A stretch of 12,686 bases of DNA from Synechococcaceae cyanobacterium RL_1_2 (lineage in GTDB: Bacteria; Cyanobacteriota; Cyanobacteriia; Cyanobacteriales; JAAUPO01), in contig JAAUPO010000019.1 in the NCBI GenBank assembly GCA_012033095.1, positions 1 to 12,686 on the forward strand. Direction: 5' to 3'. The position numbers were made by a program, and so were the translations under genes. The notes under the pieces were generated by a model. It saw only the letters and a program-made list of their open reading frames with translations, searched no databases and was not told the origin of the DNA. Numbering within the stretch: the first letter of the stretch is position 1; each line of letters opens with the position of its first letter. Positions 1 through 7,225 of the stretch are shown here, piece after piece.

Positions 1-368
1 ATACTATAACAACGGTTTCAGCGATTAGATTAAATTATCAGAACAATAAAACGGCTTTTTCTACATAATGACTTCCGTATCAATGGCAAAATCATTGGAA
101 AGGCTTATTTTCGTGAGTCAAATAATTGTGAGGACAATATTCCATCTTTATTCTCAACACAAATCAAATACTACAGTTGTGGTTATACCAGGTTTTGATG
201 CCTGTTGTCCCCTTTTAAGGACGATGACAATACAGTAGATTGCACTATCATTAGATACACAATAATCTAGCCAGGGTAAAGGGTTTAGCCCATAAAAGTG
301 TTTCGATATTGATAAAGACCGCTATATATCCATATTAAGAAAGTGATTATTCAAAATAAAATAAACCG
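1..368. other. intergenic region downstream of the kinase gene, no gene seen
   Basis: AT-rich stretch with stop codons in all frames and no reading frame with recognisable protein features. It lies after the kinase stop codon on the minus strand. I looked for a rho-independent terminator and found only short imperfect stems (for example a 4-bp CAGG/CCTG pair near 189-204), none followed by a convincing T-run in the kinase's direction. It may be the space between two convergent or tandem genes; the next gene to the left lies outside the window. Confidence 0.6.
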
Positions 369-3083
369 TTAAATTTGAGCTTTGGCTTTAGTGGGACTAT
401 GTTTAGCAATAATTTCCTGGATGGAGCCTAAAAATTGTTGCTCTACGTAGGGTTTACTGAAGTAAGCGGTGGCCCCTAGTTGGGTAGCAAGGCGGCGATG
501 TTTATCGTTACTGCGGGAGGTCAACATCGCAACCGGAATGGTTTTAATGGTTTTATCCTTGCGTTTTTGACCCAGGAATTCAAACCCGTTCATATTGGGC
601 ATTTCCACATCACAGATCACCATTTCCACATGGGCGGTTTGATGTAATTTTTCTAGGGCCTCCTTACCATCTTTGGCTTGTACTACCCGGTAACCCGCTT
701 TTTGCAGGGTAAAGGCGAGGGTTTTGCGAAGGGCGGCGGAGTCATCTACCACTAACACCGTCGGGATTTGGCCGGCTTTGGGAGCAGCTTGGGGTTGGGT
801 GGGAGTTGCTTGATCCGTGGTACTACGACTTAATTTAACTTTGGGTTCGAAGTTAGCTCCTAAAGCTTGTTCGAGTAAAGTAACCCCTTCAATCACTGGA
901 ATTAGGGTGCCATCCCCTAAAATGGTACAGCCATACATATAACTGGGAGGGGCGATCGCGGGATCAAAGGGTTTAATTACTAACTCTTGCTCGGTTACTA
1001 AGCGTTCTACTTCTAATGCAAATACCTGATCTTCCCGTTTTAAAATCAAAACAGGTAACTCCCAGCCTACTGGGGTACTGACCGCCGCAATTTGATCGAT
1101 GCTGGAACTCTCTGGCAAAGCGCAATTATACTGGAGCATACTTTCAACGGAGTGGATCGGCACAATTTGATCCCGCCAGGTGAGGAACTTTTGGCCGGCG
1201 GAGGTTTTGATGCGATCGGGTCGGGGAATGATAATTTCTTCAATGCCATCGGAGGCAATCCCCAGGGCTGTAGTGCCGATCGCGAACACTAAAATCTTAG
1301 TAATACTCAACGTTAGGGGTAACTTCATGGTAAAAGTTGTACCCTTATTTTCGATGGAACTAACGCTCACAGAACCTTTGAGGGTTTCTAATTGGGAGCG
1401 CACCACATCTAAACCTACCCCTCGACCGGACAGATCACTCACCTTCTCCGCCGTGGAAAATCCTGGTTCAAAGATAAAATTGACCAATTCTTCTGGGGTG
1501 ATGGAGCTTAATTGTTCTTGGCGCAACAGCCCCCGCTCTACTACTTTTTGCGCTAAGCGATCGTAGTTAATGCCCCCCCCATCATCTTTAATTTCGATGA
1601 GGGTTTGACTACCCTGGTGAAAAGCCCTAATTTCGATGTTGCCTTTTTTGAGTTTGCCCGCTGCCACCCTAGTTTGCCCATCCTCTAACCCGTGATCAAA
1701 GGCATTGCGCAACAGATGGAGCAGGGGATCATACAATTTTTCTAGCACCGCTTTATCCACTAACACGCCAGTACCACTCAGTTTTAACTCCGCCGGTTTA
1801 TCATAACGGTTGGATAGATCCCGCAGCACCCTAGGGAATCGTTTGAGAATGTCCCCTAGGGGTAACATGCGAGACCACATTAACTCATCCCGCAAGCGAT
1901 CGAGCATTTGTTTTTGGGACTCAATGGTGGTGTTAGATTGCCGGGCAAACAGGGTGACATCATCCACCGATTCTTCCAGGAGCATTAATTCCTCTAGCAC
2001 CGATTGCATTTTCGTACTCAGAATGTTGTAACTATCCATTTCGAGGGAATCAAATTCCGCATCTAACCCGCCATAGTTGGTCTTACGATCGCTGATACTA
2101 GGGGCTGATGGTTGATTATTGGCCCCATTCCCATTACTGGGCCCCATGCGATCGGGGTTAATGATCAGTTGGTCTGAGATATCCTGTAATTGGGAAGCAA
2201 TTTCTTGGAAATTGACAAAACGATTGAGTAGCTCCTTCACTTTGGTTTGTAACTGTTCATTTTGCAGGGCTAAACTATTACGGTTAATGGCTAACTCGCC
2301 CACCACATCGTTCATTTTCTCTAAGCGATCGAGGGGAACACGAATGGAAAGGGTACTTGGTTGGGTTGTCTGCCGTACTTTAGGTGTGGCCTTAATTTTT
2401 CCTTTTTGGGCCGGGGCTTTAGTTTTTCCTTCGACTTTAGTATCCTTAGCCACAAATTTACTGGTTCCATCACTGGGCAACCGATCAAAGGCTTTTTTGA
2501 TATCAAGAATATTTTGTTCAAGGGGATCAAGGCTGGAGGAAGATTCCACTCCGCTGACGGTGGAGGGGGGTTGGTTCTCTGTGGGTGGCACGGCCGCTGA
2601 GGTTATTTCGGCTGGGGCAACCGGCAGTTGGTCTTCAGTTCCAGCACTAGAATCCTGGGATGGGCCAAAGGCCTGGCTTAACACATCTCCCAAAGTACCT
2701 TCAGGAACGGAGGCAGCCAGAGGTTCATTGCTAGCAGTAGAAGTAGTGGGTGGTTGCCCTGGTAGCGGTGTTGGGGATGGGGTTGGAGTTACCTCTTCAG
2801 CAAAGGCTTCATTAAATAAATCTATGACTAACTCATCATTATTATTATTTTGGCCTTGGGCCGACAGGGGTAGATTGGGAATGGTGTCTGGGGTTGGTTG
2901 ATTGTCTGGTAGGGAAAAATCAGGCACTCCTTTGGCTAAATCCATTGCTTGGGCCAGGAGCTCATCCATGGTGGTTGCCGCGAGTCGCAGGGTCTGATTC
3001 CTCCGCTCCAAATAGATCATTAGGGGTAATGTCTTGTTCCCAGGATTGCTCTTGTGGAATGGTGGCATCAACAAAAGCTTCAT
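369..3083 (-). CDS. cheA: CheA fragment: linker, dimerisation, ATPase, CheW-like and receiver domains
   Basis: Catalytic C-terminal part of the kinase. The frame opens at 3083, but residues 1 to about 31 are out-of-frame sequence; the true coding begins at LRLAATTMDELL just after the 2990-2992 frameshift. Fragment numbering: Pro/Ser/Thr/Gln-rich linker 55-195, Lys-rich segment 209-237, P3 helices from 245 (IRVPLDRLEKMNDVVGEL) with an Asn/Ser-rich insertion at about 309-338, ATPase N-box HLLRNAFDHGLED at 456-468, G1 box DDGGG at 500-504, G2 box GRGVGLDVV at 553-561, CheW-like domain about 593-742, receiver about 775-895. The receiver keeps its acidic pair Asp780/781, phosphoacceptor Asp825 in CDVEMP, Thr855 and Lys877 in SKPY. 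The attached receiver could be a phosphate sink or the output itself, since no separate CheY gene is visible here. Confidence 0.9.
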   Translation of the reverse strand: MKLLLMPPFHKSNPGNKTLPLMIYLERRNQTLRLAATTMDELLAQAMDLAKGVPDFSLPDNQPTPDTIPNLPLSAQGQNNNNDELVIDLFNEAFAEEVTPTPSPTPLPGQPPTTSTASNEPLAASVPEGTLGDVLSQAFGPSQDSSAGTEDQLPVAPAEITSAAVPPTENQPPSTVSGVESSSSLDPLEQNILDIKKAFDRLPSDGTSKFVAKDTKVEGKTKAPAQKGKIKATPKVRQTTQPSTLSIRVPLDRLEKMNDVVGELAINRNSLALQNEQLQTKVKELLNRFVNFQEIASQLQDISDQLIINPDRMGPSNGNGANNQPSAPSISDRKTNYGGLDAEFDSLEMDSYNILSTKMQSVLEELMLLEESVDDVTLFARQSNTTIESQKQMLDRLRDELMWSRMLPLGDILKRFPRVLRDLSNRYDKPAELKLSGTGVLVDKAVLEKLYDPLLHLLRNAFDHGLEDGQTRVAAGKLKKGNIEIRAFHQGSQTLIEIKDDGGGINYDRLAQKVVERGLLRQEQLSSITPEELVNFIFEPGFSTAEKVSDLSGRGVGLDVVRSQLETLKGSVSVSSIENKGTTFTMKLPLTLSITKILVFAIGTTALGIASDGIEEIIIPRPDRIKTSAGQKFLTWRDQIVPIHSVESMLQYNCALPESSSIDQIAAVSTPVGWELPVLILKREDQVFALEVERLVTEQELVIKPFDPAIAPPSYMYGCTILGDGTLIPVIEGVTLLEQALGANFEPKVKLSRSTTDQATPTQPQAAPKAGQIPTVLVVDDSAALRKTLAFTLQKAGYRVVQAKDGKEALEKLHQTAHVEMVICDVEMPNMNGFEFLGQKRKDKTIKTIPVAMLTSRSNDKHRRLATQLGATAYFSKPYVEQQFLGSIQEIIAKHSPTKAKAQI

Positions 3084-3180
3084 CTAAATCCGGCCAATCA
3101 ACTTCGTCGGATTGAACTTGGTCAAAGGTTTGATCGAGGGATAGCTCCTCCGTGGTGGGCCCAAACATATCATCGGCCAT
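2962..3180 (-). CDS. cheA: CheA fragment: short acidic linker piece between two frameshifts
   Basis: A 72-codon frame bridging the Hpt part and the catalytic part. Only about 3180 down to 2992 is the true kinase frame; the last residues (after GAEESD) are read past the second frameshift. The true part is strongly acidic with no Lys or Arg and contains DMFG and NDLFG, the same Asp-hydrophobic-Phe motif found in the other linkers. That match in composition and motif is the main evidence that it belongs to the kinase rather than being a separate small gene. Confidence 0.7.
   Translation of the reverse strand: MADDMFGPTTEELSLDQTFDQVQSDEVDWPDLDEAFVDATIPQEQSWEQDITPNDLFGAEESDPATRGNHHG
2990..2992 (-). 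other. cheA: frameshift 4 in the kinase linker (one base extra)
   Basis: Dropping one C from GACCCTG on the coding strand joins NDLFGAEESD to LRLAATTMDELL. Confidence 0.75.
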
Positions 3181-5780
3181 GACCGCAAAATATCTTGTTC
3201 TTGGGATTCATCGGTTTCTGGCGCATTGACGCTAAACAGTTCTTGGCCCGCTTCCCCATCCATTCCCCCGGTAATGGCATCAAAATCAATGGATAATTCC
3301 TCCCCAGTAGCTTCAGCTTCATCCGCTATTACCCCAAAGTCTAGCTCCGGTGCCCATGGCTCTCCTTCTGTTGGGAAGAACAATTGATCCAGGTTAGATG
3401 GCTCGGGTGGCTCGGGTGTTTCTGATTTGGCAGATGGGCTAGCTTGGATAACGGTGGTGGTTAAGGCCACTAACCCAGGGGAAGGACTACCCCCAGATTC
3501 CCGATCGCCTTGTTCTAGCACAAGTTTACTCGCCGCACTAAAATCCTTAAACGCTAGATCGGCAATGATGGGCAATTGATCCGGATTTGCCGCGATCGCT
3601 TGGGTTACAGTTGCTACGATTTCCCCAAAACCTGGCAAATTCAAAATTTCTGCTAAACCACTAAACACTTCCATTTGGCCCGCTAGTTCTGGGGCTAGGT
3701 CATAATCAGCGGGATTGCTGGCCATCGCTTCAATCTGGGCAATGCCTTCGGCCACATCCACTTCAAAAATAGAAGAAACAATATCTACCCCTAGATCCTC
3801 AGATGAGGGTAAATAGTCATCCGCTGCATACAGATCATCCCCTAAAATTTCTTCAATTTCTTGGATCACCTTCAACGCATCCCCATAGGCCCGTTGTCCG
3901 TCAAAGTGTCCCCGTTGTAATTGATCCATCAAAGGATTTTTTAAGCGATCGTAGCTATCTAGTAATAAGCGATCGAGGCGGCGATCGATGGCAATATTTT
4001 CATTGAATAGGGCTTTAAATATATCCTCTAAGCGATGGGCAATTTCCTTGATGGAATTGAGCCCCACACTAGCGGCTCCCCCCTTGATGGAATGGGCAGC
4101 CCGCATGATTTCATGGACTAGGGCCGAGGTACGTTCATTCCGCAGCTTTAACAGGCCTTCTTCCATGGTGTGCAGTAATTCCGGTACTTCTTCAATGAAG
4201 AACTGATATGCTTCATCGGTGCGCACATCATCGGTCAGATCAATTTCCCGTTCCTCGCCCCGTTGCCTGGGTGGGTTAGCGGGCTCAGGTTCCGAGGATG
4301 CCATCATGTCGTCGATGCTTTCCCCGTCATCTAAGGACAGTGCTGGTAATTCCTCCCCTAAATCGATGGACTCTAGATCTGCATCACCAAAAATATTGCC
4401 ATCCAAATCTCCACTTTCTAGATCAAAGTCAAGGGTAGCCATGGCATCCGCTGCGGTTTCCCCATCAAAACTTGATCCTTGCTCTAGGGCCATACCATCG
4501 TTAGCTAAGCTCTCTAGGTCAAAGTCCTGCTCAAAATCGATGGGCCCCAATTCCGCAGTTAAATCCTGGTCTAGGTGCGGGGCTTCGCCCCCAAACAGTA
4601 GATCTGCATCAATGGCTAGATCATCAATCCCTAATTCATTAATGCCAGGATCAAGATCGGCTTGGTTACCGGTGGGGATCGGTAAAGAATCCTGAAATAA
4701 ATCTCCTAAATCTTCTGGCCCGTCGGGGGCAAAATCAAGCCCCGTATTAACCTCCCCAAACAGATCCTCTCCTACCAAATCGTTCTGATTGTCCCTATCC
4801 CCAGCCCAGCCGTTGTTAGGTAACTCTATTACCGTATCGGCTTCGGCAAAGGATTCTAAATTTAATTGATCATTTAATAATTGATCATTTAATTGATCAT
4901 TGTTACTAAACAGATCGTTTCCAAAAATATCCGCTCCATACTCAATCATGGTTTCGTCCTCAGCATCGGCCGCGCCATGTTCAATGGCGGTATCAACATC
5001 GCTAAATAGATCCGATGACGCAGCCATGGCTTCGATCGAGGCGAGGGTTTGATCTAAGTCCCCTTGCTGGAAGTCTTCCGCCATTGGGAAATCTAGGGCT
5101 AAATCGAAACCGTCTTGATCTACTAAATTGTCCTGATCCTCAAACAAGTCCCCTGGGGATAATGCTTGGTGGGGTTGGGTCAATGCGATTAACTCCGCCG
5201 ATGGTTCCCCCCCCCGATCGCGATCGCCGGCCATCACTTGGCCATGGGCTGCGGTCAAGTTTGCGAGGGCAACGGAGGCAATCCCTTCTAATTGTTGGGG
5301 ATTAGTTTCGATCGCTTTAATCACGGTGGCGGTTATTTCACCAAAGCCAGGGAGGTTAAGTAACTCAGCAAATCCGCCAAATACCTCCATTTGGGCCAAC
5401 AGTTCATCGGCAAAACTATCCGGTTTGTCATCAATTAACTGCTGAATTTTCTCTAAACTTTCCACCACATCCACATCAAAAATGGAAGACACAATATCAA
5501 TCCCTAGATCTTCGGAGGAGGGGATATAGTCATCGGCTTCGGTGAGGGCGGAACCTAGGCGAGCTTCAATTTTTTCAATGATGGTTAATGCTTTGGTGAG
5601 GGCTTGTTCCCCATCAAAAGATCCCATCTGCATTTGCTGTTCTAGGGGCTCCCGCAGACAATCAAAGGCCTCCAACATCCAAGTTTCCATCGTCCCATCA
5701 ATTTCCACCTCTTCGTTAAATAGGGCTTTAAAAATATCCTCTAGGCGGTGGGCAATATCCCGAATGGGGCCTAATCCCAC
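3084..5780 (-). CDS. cheA: CheA fragment: end of Hpt2, pseudo-Hpt2, acidic linker, Hpt3, pseudo-Hpt3
   Basis: An 898-codon frame. The ATG at 5780 is an internal Met of Hpt2, not a true start. Residues 1-80 complete Hpt2 (AHRLEDIFKALFNEEV); 85-201 are the conserved module DYIPSSEDLGIDIVSSIF through NLPGFGEI to GGEPSAEL; 211-504 form an extremely acidic linker with one Arg and no Lys; 523-650 are Hpt3 with the active histidine His563 in AAHSIKGGAASVG (codon at 4092-4094); 655-772 repeat the NLPGF module; 786-865 are acidic linker with LFFPT and ELFS motifs. After about residue 866 the frame runs into the next frameshift, so the last 30 or so residues (from SWPM) are spurious. Confidence 0.85.
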   Translation of the reverse strand: MGLGPIRDIAHRLEDIFKALFNEEVEIDGTMETWMLEAFDCLREPLEQQMQMGSFDGEQALTKALTIIEKIEARLGSALTEADDYIPSSEDLGIDIVSSIFDVDVVESLEKIQQLIDDKPDSFADELLAQMEVFGGFAELLNLPGFGEITATVIKAIETNPQQLEGIASVALANLTAAHGQVMAGDRDRGGEPSAELIALTQPHQALSPGDLFEDQDNLVDQDGFDLALDFPMAEDFQQGDLDQTLASIEAMAASSDLFSDVDTAIEHGAADAEDETMIEYGADIFGNDLFSNNDQLNDQLLNDQLNLESFAEADTVIELPNNGWAGDRDNQNDLVGEDLFGEVNTGLDFAPDGPEDLGDLFQDSLPIPTGNQADLDPGINELGIDDLAIDADLLFGGEAPHLDQDLTAELGPIDFEQDFDLESLANDGMALEQGSSFDGETAADAMATLDFDLESGDLDGNIFGDADLESIDLGEELPALSLDDGESIDDMMASSEPEPANPPRQRGEEREIDLTDDVRTDEAYQFFIEEVPELLHTMEEGLLKLRNERTSALVHEIMRAAHSIKGGAASVGLNSIKEIAHRLEDIFKALFNENIAIDRRLDRLLLDSYDRLKNPLMDQLQRGHFDGQRAYGDALKVIQEIEEILGDDLYAADDYLPSSEDLGVDIVSSIFEVDVAEGIAQIEAMASNPADYDLAPELAGQMEVFSGLAEILNLPGFGEIVATVTQAIAANPDQLPIIADLAFKDFSAASKLVLEQGDRESGGSPSPGLVALTTTVIQASPSAKSETPEPPEPSNLDQLFFPTEGEPWAPELDFGVIADEAEATGEELSIDFDAITGGMDGEAGQELFSVNAPETDESQEQDILRSWPMICLGPPRRSYPSIKPLTKFNPTKLIGRI
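3178..3195 (-). other. cheA: frameshift 3 in the kinase linker (one base missing)
   Basis: The frame ending QEQDIL continues one frame over as MADDMFG. The missing base may be in the T4 run (giving DIFAVMADDMF) or the GG (giving DILRVMADDMF); the sequence does not decide. Confidence 0.7.
4864..4901. repeat. cheA: three AATTGATCATT repeats in the kinase acidic linker
   Basis: AATTGATCATT lies at 4864-4874, 4879-4889 and 4891-4901. It codes the stuttering NDQLNDQLLNDQLN stretch of the linker and contains the palindrome TGATCA each time. It looks like local slippage expansion in an unconstrained linker. Confidence 0.75.
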
Positions 5781-6622
5781 ACTGGCTGCTCCCCTTTGAT
5801 GGAATGGGCCGATCGCATAATTTCATGGACAAGGTTAGTACTGCGCTCATCCCGAATAGTTAATAGGCCCTGTTCAATGTTGTGTAATAGTTCGGGAACT
5901 TCTTCAATAAAAAAGCGATAGGCATGGTCATTGGGATCGATCATCGAGAAAGACGACTCCACATTATCAATATCAATTTCGTCATCATTACTTACTTCTT
6001 CTCCAAATAGATCCATGTCCCCTAGTTCTGGAGGTAAATCTAAATTGCTTTCAAAACTTAATTCTTCTAGGGCTAATTCGTTGGCCGTTGGTTGAGCCGA
6101 TGCCGTTGCCTCTGGCTGGAACATGGGAGCCTCTAAGCTCCAGTTTTGCAGATCTAGGATTTCTTCTTCTCCTAAATCCATGGTGGCTAGGTTCAACTCC
6201 TCTCCAAAATCAAAAGTTTCACCAGTTTCATCGGTTTCATCCCTAACCTCACCGTCTTGGTGATGGTAGGCTGCTGCTGCATCCATCGCCAACCATTGCA
6301 GTAATTCAGGGGATGGCTCACCCCCTGAAACGCGATCACCGGCTAAAACCTGGGCCCTGGCTTTGTCAAAGTCGGCCACCGCAATTTTGGTAATGGCAAG
6401 GGCGTGGGCAGGATGTTTATCTAAAACTTTATGGATGGTCTGGGCTAAATGACTAAACCCAGGTAAATTGAGCATTTCCCCAAAACCGGAAAACACCTCA
6501 GCACAGGCCCGTAATTCCCCGGCAATCTGCTGTTCTTGGGGATTCGCGATCGCCATTTTTAACCGTTCAATTTCCTGGGCCACATCCACTTCAAAAATAG
6601 ATGACACCACATCTACCCCCAT
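5771..6622 (-). CDS. cheA: CheA fragment: pseudo-Hpt1, acidic linker, start of Hpt2
   Basis: A 283-codon frame, whose true in-frame coding extends upstream to about 6690 (EKLEHQLGDAIAETEDYLPSS...). Residues 1-105 are the first copy of the NLPGF helical module (DVVSSIFEVDV, EVFSGFGEMLNLPGF, GGEPSPEL). Residues 128-235 are an acidic linker with no Lys or Arg and one DLFGEE motif. From 233 Hpt2 begins (AYRFFIEEVPELL), reaching its histidine His273 in SAHSIKG (codon 5804-5806). The frame breaks inside the following glycine codons: GEQPVWD replaces the expected GGAASVG. Confidence 0.85.
   Translation of the reverse strand: MGVDVVSSIFEVDVAQEIERLKMAIANPQEQQIAGELRACAEVFSGFGEMLNLPGFSHLAQTIHKVLDKHPAHALAITKIAVADFDKARAQVLAGDRVSGGEPSPELLQWLAMDAAAAYHHQDGEVRDETDETGETFDFGEELNLATMDLGEEEILDLQNWSLEAPMFQPEATASAQPTANELALEELSFESNLDLPPELGDMDLFGEEVSNDDEIDIDNVESSFSMIDPNDHAYRFFIEEVPELLHNIEQGLLTIRDERSTNLVHEIMRSAHSIKGEQPVWD
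5791..5794 (-). other. cheA: frameshift 2 in the kinase, inside the Hpt2 H-box (one base missing)
   Basis: The coding strand has AAA GGGG AGCAGCC; with a fifth G it reads AAA GGG GGA GCA GCC, giving KGGAASVG exactly as in Hpt1 and Hpt3. Confidence 0.9.
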
Positions 6623-6681
6623 ATCCCCTGAGGAGGGTAAATAATCTTCTGTCTCGGCGATCGCATCCCCTAACTGATGTT

Positions 6682-7068
6682 CTAGTTTTCAATGACCTCC
6701 AGGGCCCGCCGGAGGGCATACTCCTCATCAAAATAGCCCCGTTCAATTTGATCCATCAGGGGATAACGAATGCGATCGTAGGCTTTGAGCAGTAAGGTTT
6801 CCATGGAGCGATCGATGGTAACCGTTTTGCTAAAGAGGGCCTTAAAAATATCCTCTAGGCGATGGGCAATATCCTTAATTACCTCCAATCCCACACTAGC
6901 GGCTCCCCCCTTGAGGGAATGGGCCGCTCGCATAATATCGTGGATCACCGATGTTTCTTTATTGTTACGTAGAGTTAAGATGCCATCTTCAATGGATTGG
7001 AGTAACTCCGGAGCTTCCTCTACGAAGAAACGATAAGCCTGGTCGCGCACATCAGAGTCGGTAGCCAT
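6682..7068 (-). CDS. cheA: CheA fragment: N-terminal Hpt1 domain
   Basis: True N-terminus of the kinase, 128 codons ending at a stop created by a frameshift. It is one complete Hpt (P1) domain: AYRFFVEEAPELL, then the H-box AAHSLKGGAASVG with phosphoacceptor His50, then AHRLEDIFKALFS. Hpt proteins of similar size exist as free phosphotransfer proteins, but here the downstream frame continues with the inter-domain sequence also seen after Hpt2 and Hpt3 (DYLPSS.D.GVD.VSSIF), so this is part of the large kinase. The start ATG (7066-7068) has no clear purine-rich ribosome site; a run of pyrimidines lies just upstream. Confidence 0.85.
   Translation of the reverse strand: MATDSDVRDQAYRFFVEEAPELLQSIEDGILTLRNNKETSVIHDIMRAAHSLKGGAASVGLEVIKDIAHRLEDIFKALFSKTVTIDRSMETLLLKAYDRIRYPLMDQIERGYFDEEYALRRALEVIEN
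6686..6689 (-). other. cheA: frameshift 1 in the kinase (one base missing)
   Basis: The coding strand reads GAAAAC then TAG. Restoring a fifth A gives GAA AAA CTA GAA, continuing Hpt1 as EKLEHQLGDAIAE without a stop. Confidence 0.85.
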
Positions 7069-7101
7069 GGGAAATTAGGGGGATGGGGGTTTAGAAACTA
7101 G

Positions 7102-7130
7102 GGTAATTAATTAACCCAGGGCTCTGTCAA
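7102..7130 (-). promoter_or_regulatory. possible kinase promoter
   Basis: A perfect TTGACA (minus strand, 7130-7125) lies 57 bases ahead of the kinase ATG. The -10 region is poor: the best TAnnnT match is TACCCT after a 19-base spacer (7106-7101). Between them sits the near-palindrome GGGTAATTAATTAACCC (7101-7117), which might be a protein-binding site. With the upstream stem-loop this suggests the kinase may have its own start of transcription, but the evidence is weak. Confidence 0.3.
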
Positions 7131-7184
7131 GGTGAATTTTAGCAAATGCTTCATAACCAAGAACCCAAAGGTAATTTAAGGGTG

Positions 7185-7211
7185 GTTCCCCCTGGGCTAG
7201 GGTGGGGGAAC
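7185..7211 (-). terminator. strong stem-loop between receptor and kinase genes
   Basis: GTTCCCCC (7185-7192) and GGGGGAAC (7204-7211) form a perfect 8-bp, mostly G-C stem with an 11-nt loop, starting 15 bases after the receptor stop codon. It is not followed by a T-run on the minus strand (next bases CACCCTTAAATT), so it is not a classical intrinsic terminator. It may act as a partial terminator or as an mRNA-stabilising or processing hairpin that sets the receptor-to-kinase ratio. Confidence 0.45.
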
Positions 7212-7225
7212 GATCAAGGGCTGAG

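Larger units (their letters stand above)
369..7068 (-). pseudogene. cheA: CheA-type hybrid histidine kinase (PilL-like), interrupted by four frameshifts
   Basis: The kinase of a chemotaxis-like pathway: receptor-CheW complexes control its autophosphorylation, and phosphate passes from Hpt histidines to receiver domains. Restoring one base at 6686-6689, one at 5791-5794 and one near 3178-3195, and removing one at 2990-2992, gives a single 2233-residue frame. Order of parts (restored numbering): Hpt1 9-128 (His50), pseudo-Hpt1 150-258, acidic linker, Hpt2 382-510 (His422), pseudo-Hpt2 515-631, acidic linker about 641-934, Hpt3 953-1080 (His993), pseudo-Hpt3 1085-1202, further acidic and Pro/Ser/Thr-rich linkers, Lys-rich patch about 1538-1566, dimerisation P3 about 1574-1714, HATPase with N-box near 1785-1797, CheW-like P5 1922-2071, receiver 2104-2224 (Asp2154). 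This is several times the length of E. coli CheA, but multi-Hpt hybrid CheAs are known in cyanobacterial and PilL/ChpA-type systems. The start ATG at 7068 has no clear Shine-Dalgarno. All catalytic motifs are intact, which favours sequence error over true decay. Confidence 0.85.

Noticed and set aside
1..368. Small RNA or tRNA gene in the left gap
   Set aside because: No cloverleaf-like pairs, no T-loop GTTCGA motif, and no convincing terminator were found.
1180..1566. 128-codon plus-strand frame opposite the ATPase domain
   Set aside because: Overlaps the conserved HATPase coding on the other strand; no features of its own.
2119..2901. 260-codon open frame on the plus strand opposite the kinase
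   Set aside because: It is antisense to a well-supported kinase frame, its composition (Ser/Arg/Leu/Gly-rich) is what the reverse of such codons produces, and no protein motif is visible.
4219..4695. 158-codon plus-strand frame over the acidic linker
   Set aside because: Ser/Lys/Arg-rich content is the antisense image of Asp/Glu/Leu codons in the linker; no ribosome site or domain.
4864..4901. CRISPR-like or phage attachment repeat
   Set aside because: The repeats are 11 bp, spaced by 1-4 bases, in frame within a linker; far too short and close for a CRISPR array, and no integrase is near.
369..7068. Programmed ribosomal frameshifting as the reason for the split kinase
   Set aside because: Four shifts of mixed direction, with no slippery heptamer plus structure pattern shared among them, do not fit a programmed mechanism.
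7101..7117. NtcA binding site in GGGTAATTAATTAACCC
   Set aside because: The NtcA pattern GTA-N8-TAC is not met; the right half reads AAC/ACC instead of TAC.
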